DNA from: Treponema sp.
GTDB taxonomy: Bacteria > Spirochaetota > Spirochaetia > Treponematales > Breznakiellaceae
Assembly: GCA_009780595.1 (NCBI GenBank)
Contig: WQZT01000077.1
Span: 1-7,521 of the forward strand
DNA: 7,521 bases
Direction of reading: 5' to 3'
The notes beneath the pieces were generated by a model. It was not told where the DNA came from. It saw only the letters and a program-made list of their open reading frames with translations, and did no database searches. Positions 6,681 to 7,521 of this stretch are shown one piece after another. The position numbers and the translations under genes are program-made. Numbering within the stretch: the first letter of the stretch is position 1; the number at the start of each line of letters is the position of its first letter.

Positions 6681-7358
6681 ATGCAACGAGCGAACCGCCG
6701 CTTTATCGGCTTTCTGCTTATTTTTATTGGAATTTCAACTATCACCTCCATCGCCGTCTGGCCGTTTGTCCGCGAGCTGCACTCGCCTGAGAACCAGGAA
6801 GTGTTTGCTGCGTGGATTACGGCGCTGGGCTTTCGCGGCGTGATTGTCCTTTTCTGGATACAAGTCGCGCAGGTTGTTATCGCGCCCGTTCCCGGCGGGC
6901 CGGTGCAGATTTTTGCAGGCGCTGTCTACGGCACGTGGGGCGGGCTTTTTATTATGCTTGCGGGCTGGATTGCCGCAACCATACTGATTTTTCTGCTTGT
7001 CAGGCGATTCGGGCTTCCCCTTCTCAGGCGGATTATGGGCAAAGACGCACTTGATGAGTGGAGTTTTCTGTCAAACGAAAAAAAGACATCAATGGCGGTT
7101 TTCATTCTTTTTTTGATTCCCGGCCTTCCCAAAAGTTTTATCGTTTATTTAGGGCCGCTGACAAAACTGCCCGTAGTGCAGTTCACCCTCATTTCCATCG
7201 TTGCCCGCTTTCCCGCCCTGCTGTCATCAACGGCGATGGGAGACGCCGCAATGCAAGGCAACTGGCCGCTCTTTTTCGCCATGTTCGGCATTACCGCCGC
7301 CGCCGGCATTGCGGGACTACACTTCAAAGACCGGATAATCGCACGATTTAAGCGCTAG
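6681..7358 (+). CDS. VTT-domain (TVP38/TMEM64, DedA-like) membrane protein
   Basis: A 225-residue integral membrane protein of the VTT/SNARE-associated superfamily. Hydrophobic segments lie at about 8-28, 48-68, 86-107, 138-158, 165-185 and 196-213. The family re-entrant pattern is seen as IAPVPGGPVQIFAGAVYG (67-84) followed by a Gly-rich helix and LVRRFG (106-111), and a second half begins LIPGLPKSFIVYLGPLTKLP (145-164). Relatives include DedA proteins and scramblase-like lipid transporters; undecaprenyl-phosphate or phospholipid translocation is known for some members, but the substrate here cannot be read from the sequence. The reading frame is open far upstream (to 5952), yet that part is antisense to rpoN and Arg/Leu-rich without family features. 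The ATG at 6681 begins exactly where the hydrophobic protein begins and fits the promoter. No Shine-Dalgarno sequence is seen. Divergent from rpoN; probably a single-gene transcript. Confidence 0.88.
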   Translation: MQRANRRFIGFLLIFIGISTITSIAVWPFVRELHSPENQEVFAAWITALGFRGVIVLFWIQVAQVVIAPVPGGPVQIFAGAVYGTWGGLFIMLAGWIAATILIFLLVRRFGLPLLRRIMGKDALDEWSFLSNEKKTSMAVFILFLIPGLPKSFIVYLGPLTKLPVVQFTLISIVARFPALLSSTAMGDAAMQGNWPLFFAMFGITAAAGIAGLHFKDRIIARFKR

Positions 7359-7383
7359 GCGCGGGGCTGGCGGTTTATTTTAT
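7353..7383 (+). terminator. Probable intrinsic terminator overlapping the VTT gene stop codon
   Basis: CGCTAG (7353-7358) pairs with CTGGCG (7367-7372), six base pairs including one G-U, around an 8-nt G/C-rich loop. It is followed by the T-rich run GTTTATTTTAT (7373-7383). The TAG stop codon forms half of the left arm. The T run is interrupted and the stem is short, so the strength is uncertain. Confidence 0.45.
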
Positions 7384-7405
7384 CAAGCCTCCAGGTGTAA
7401 GAACC

Positions 7406-7434
7406 TTGACAATTTTGCCCCTTAATGATATATT
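7406..7434 (+). promoter_or_regulatory. Near-consensus sigma-70-type promoter reading off the right edge
   Basis: TTGACA (7406-7411, perfect), a 17-bp spacer and TATATT (7429-7434, 5 of 6) form the best promoter in the window. TG at 7426-7427 adds an extended -10. Transcription should begin near 7441, where a GTG opens a frame that runs through the GCACC repeat to the window end. No Shine-Dalgarno site is visible downstream. Its gene lies outside the window or begins at that GTG. Confidence 0.65.
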
Positions 7435-7473
7435 GTACTGGTGAATAGAAATTACCGTCAGAATATAGATCTG

Positions 7474-7521
7474 GCACCGCACCGCACCGCACCGCACCGC
7501 ACCGCACCGCACCGCACCGCA
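7474..7521. repeat. Perfect pentanucleotide tandem repeat, (GCACC)n, at window end
   Basis: GCACC is repeated without error for 48 bp, nine full units plus three bases, and is cut by the window end, so the true copy number is unknown. A 5-bp unit contains no stop codon in any of the six frames. In the frame of the GTG at 7441 it would encode repeating A-P-H-R-T. It begins about 33 bp after the predicted transcription start. It may be a slippage-prone repeat or an assembly artefact at a contig end. Confidence 0.9.

Noticed and set aside
7472..7487. TGGCAC resembling a sigma-54 -24 element next to the repeat
   Set aside because: The following CGCAC-CGCA does not place TTGC at the -12 position; TGGCAC arises where CTG meets the GCACC repeat.

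Overview
This looks like an ordinary bacterial chromosome segment with about 50% GC or slightly more. It holds seven recognisable, intact protein genes and no IS element, tRNA/rRNA or CRISPR array. Lineage is inference. The TsaD signatures (an IETSCDEC start, VPEIASRMHTEW, and PPLDLCGDNGAMIAG near the C-terminus) and the RpoN N-terminus (MQFQRP followed by QSQKFAMNPQLYQ) resemble spirochaete versions as I remember them, so a Treponema-like spirochaete is my best guess. A tree of TsaD or RpoN would settle it.

Layout, left to right. Positions 1-79 hold a short palindrome and the leader of deoC. deoC (80-790, +) is deoxyribose-phosphate aldolase. recQ (885-2720, +) is a full-length RecQ helicase. 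It converges on a four-gene leftward operon that reads rpoN (6587-5160), short hpf (5143-4853), a membrane-anchored divergent polysaccharide deacetylase (4845-3829) and tsaD (3832-2753). The gaps in this operon are 16 bp, 7 bp and a 4-bp ATGA overlap, so co-transcription is very likely. Divergent from rpoN is a VTT/TVP38-type membrane protein gene (6681-7358, +). Its stop codon lies inside a probable terminator hairpin. The right end has a near-consensus promoter reading rightward into a perfect GCACC pentanucleotide repeat that runs off the window.

The leftward operon mixes general cell functions: sigma-54, ribosome hibernation, a periplasm-facing carbohydrate-esterase-fold protein, and the universal t6A tRNA modification enzyme. 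rpoN followed by hpf is a gene order also seen in proteobacteria. deoC (nucleoside catabolism) and recQ (DNA repair) are unlinked in function and probably separately transcribed.

The most notable observations are regulatory. The 93-bp rpoN/VTT divergent region carries two good sigma-70-type promoters whose -10 boxes sit only 6 and 9 nt from the start codons. Neither start has a Shine-Dalgarno sequence, so both mRNAs appear leaderless or nearly so. The right-edge promoter has the same geometry over a GTG that opens a reading frame into the pentanucleotide repeat. I see no clearly novel multi-gene system here.
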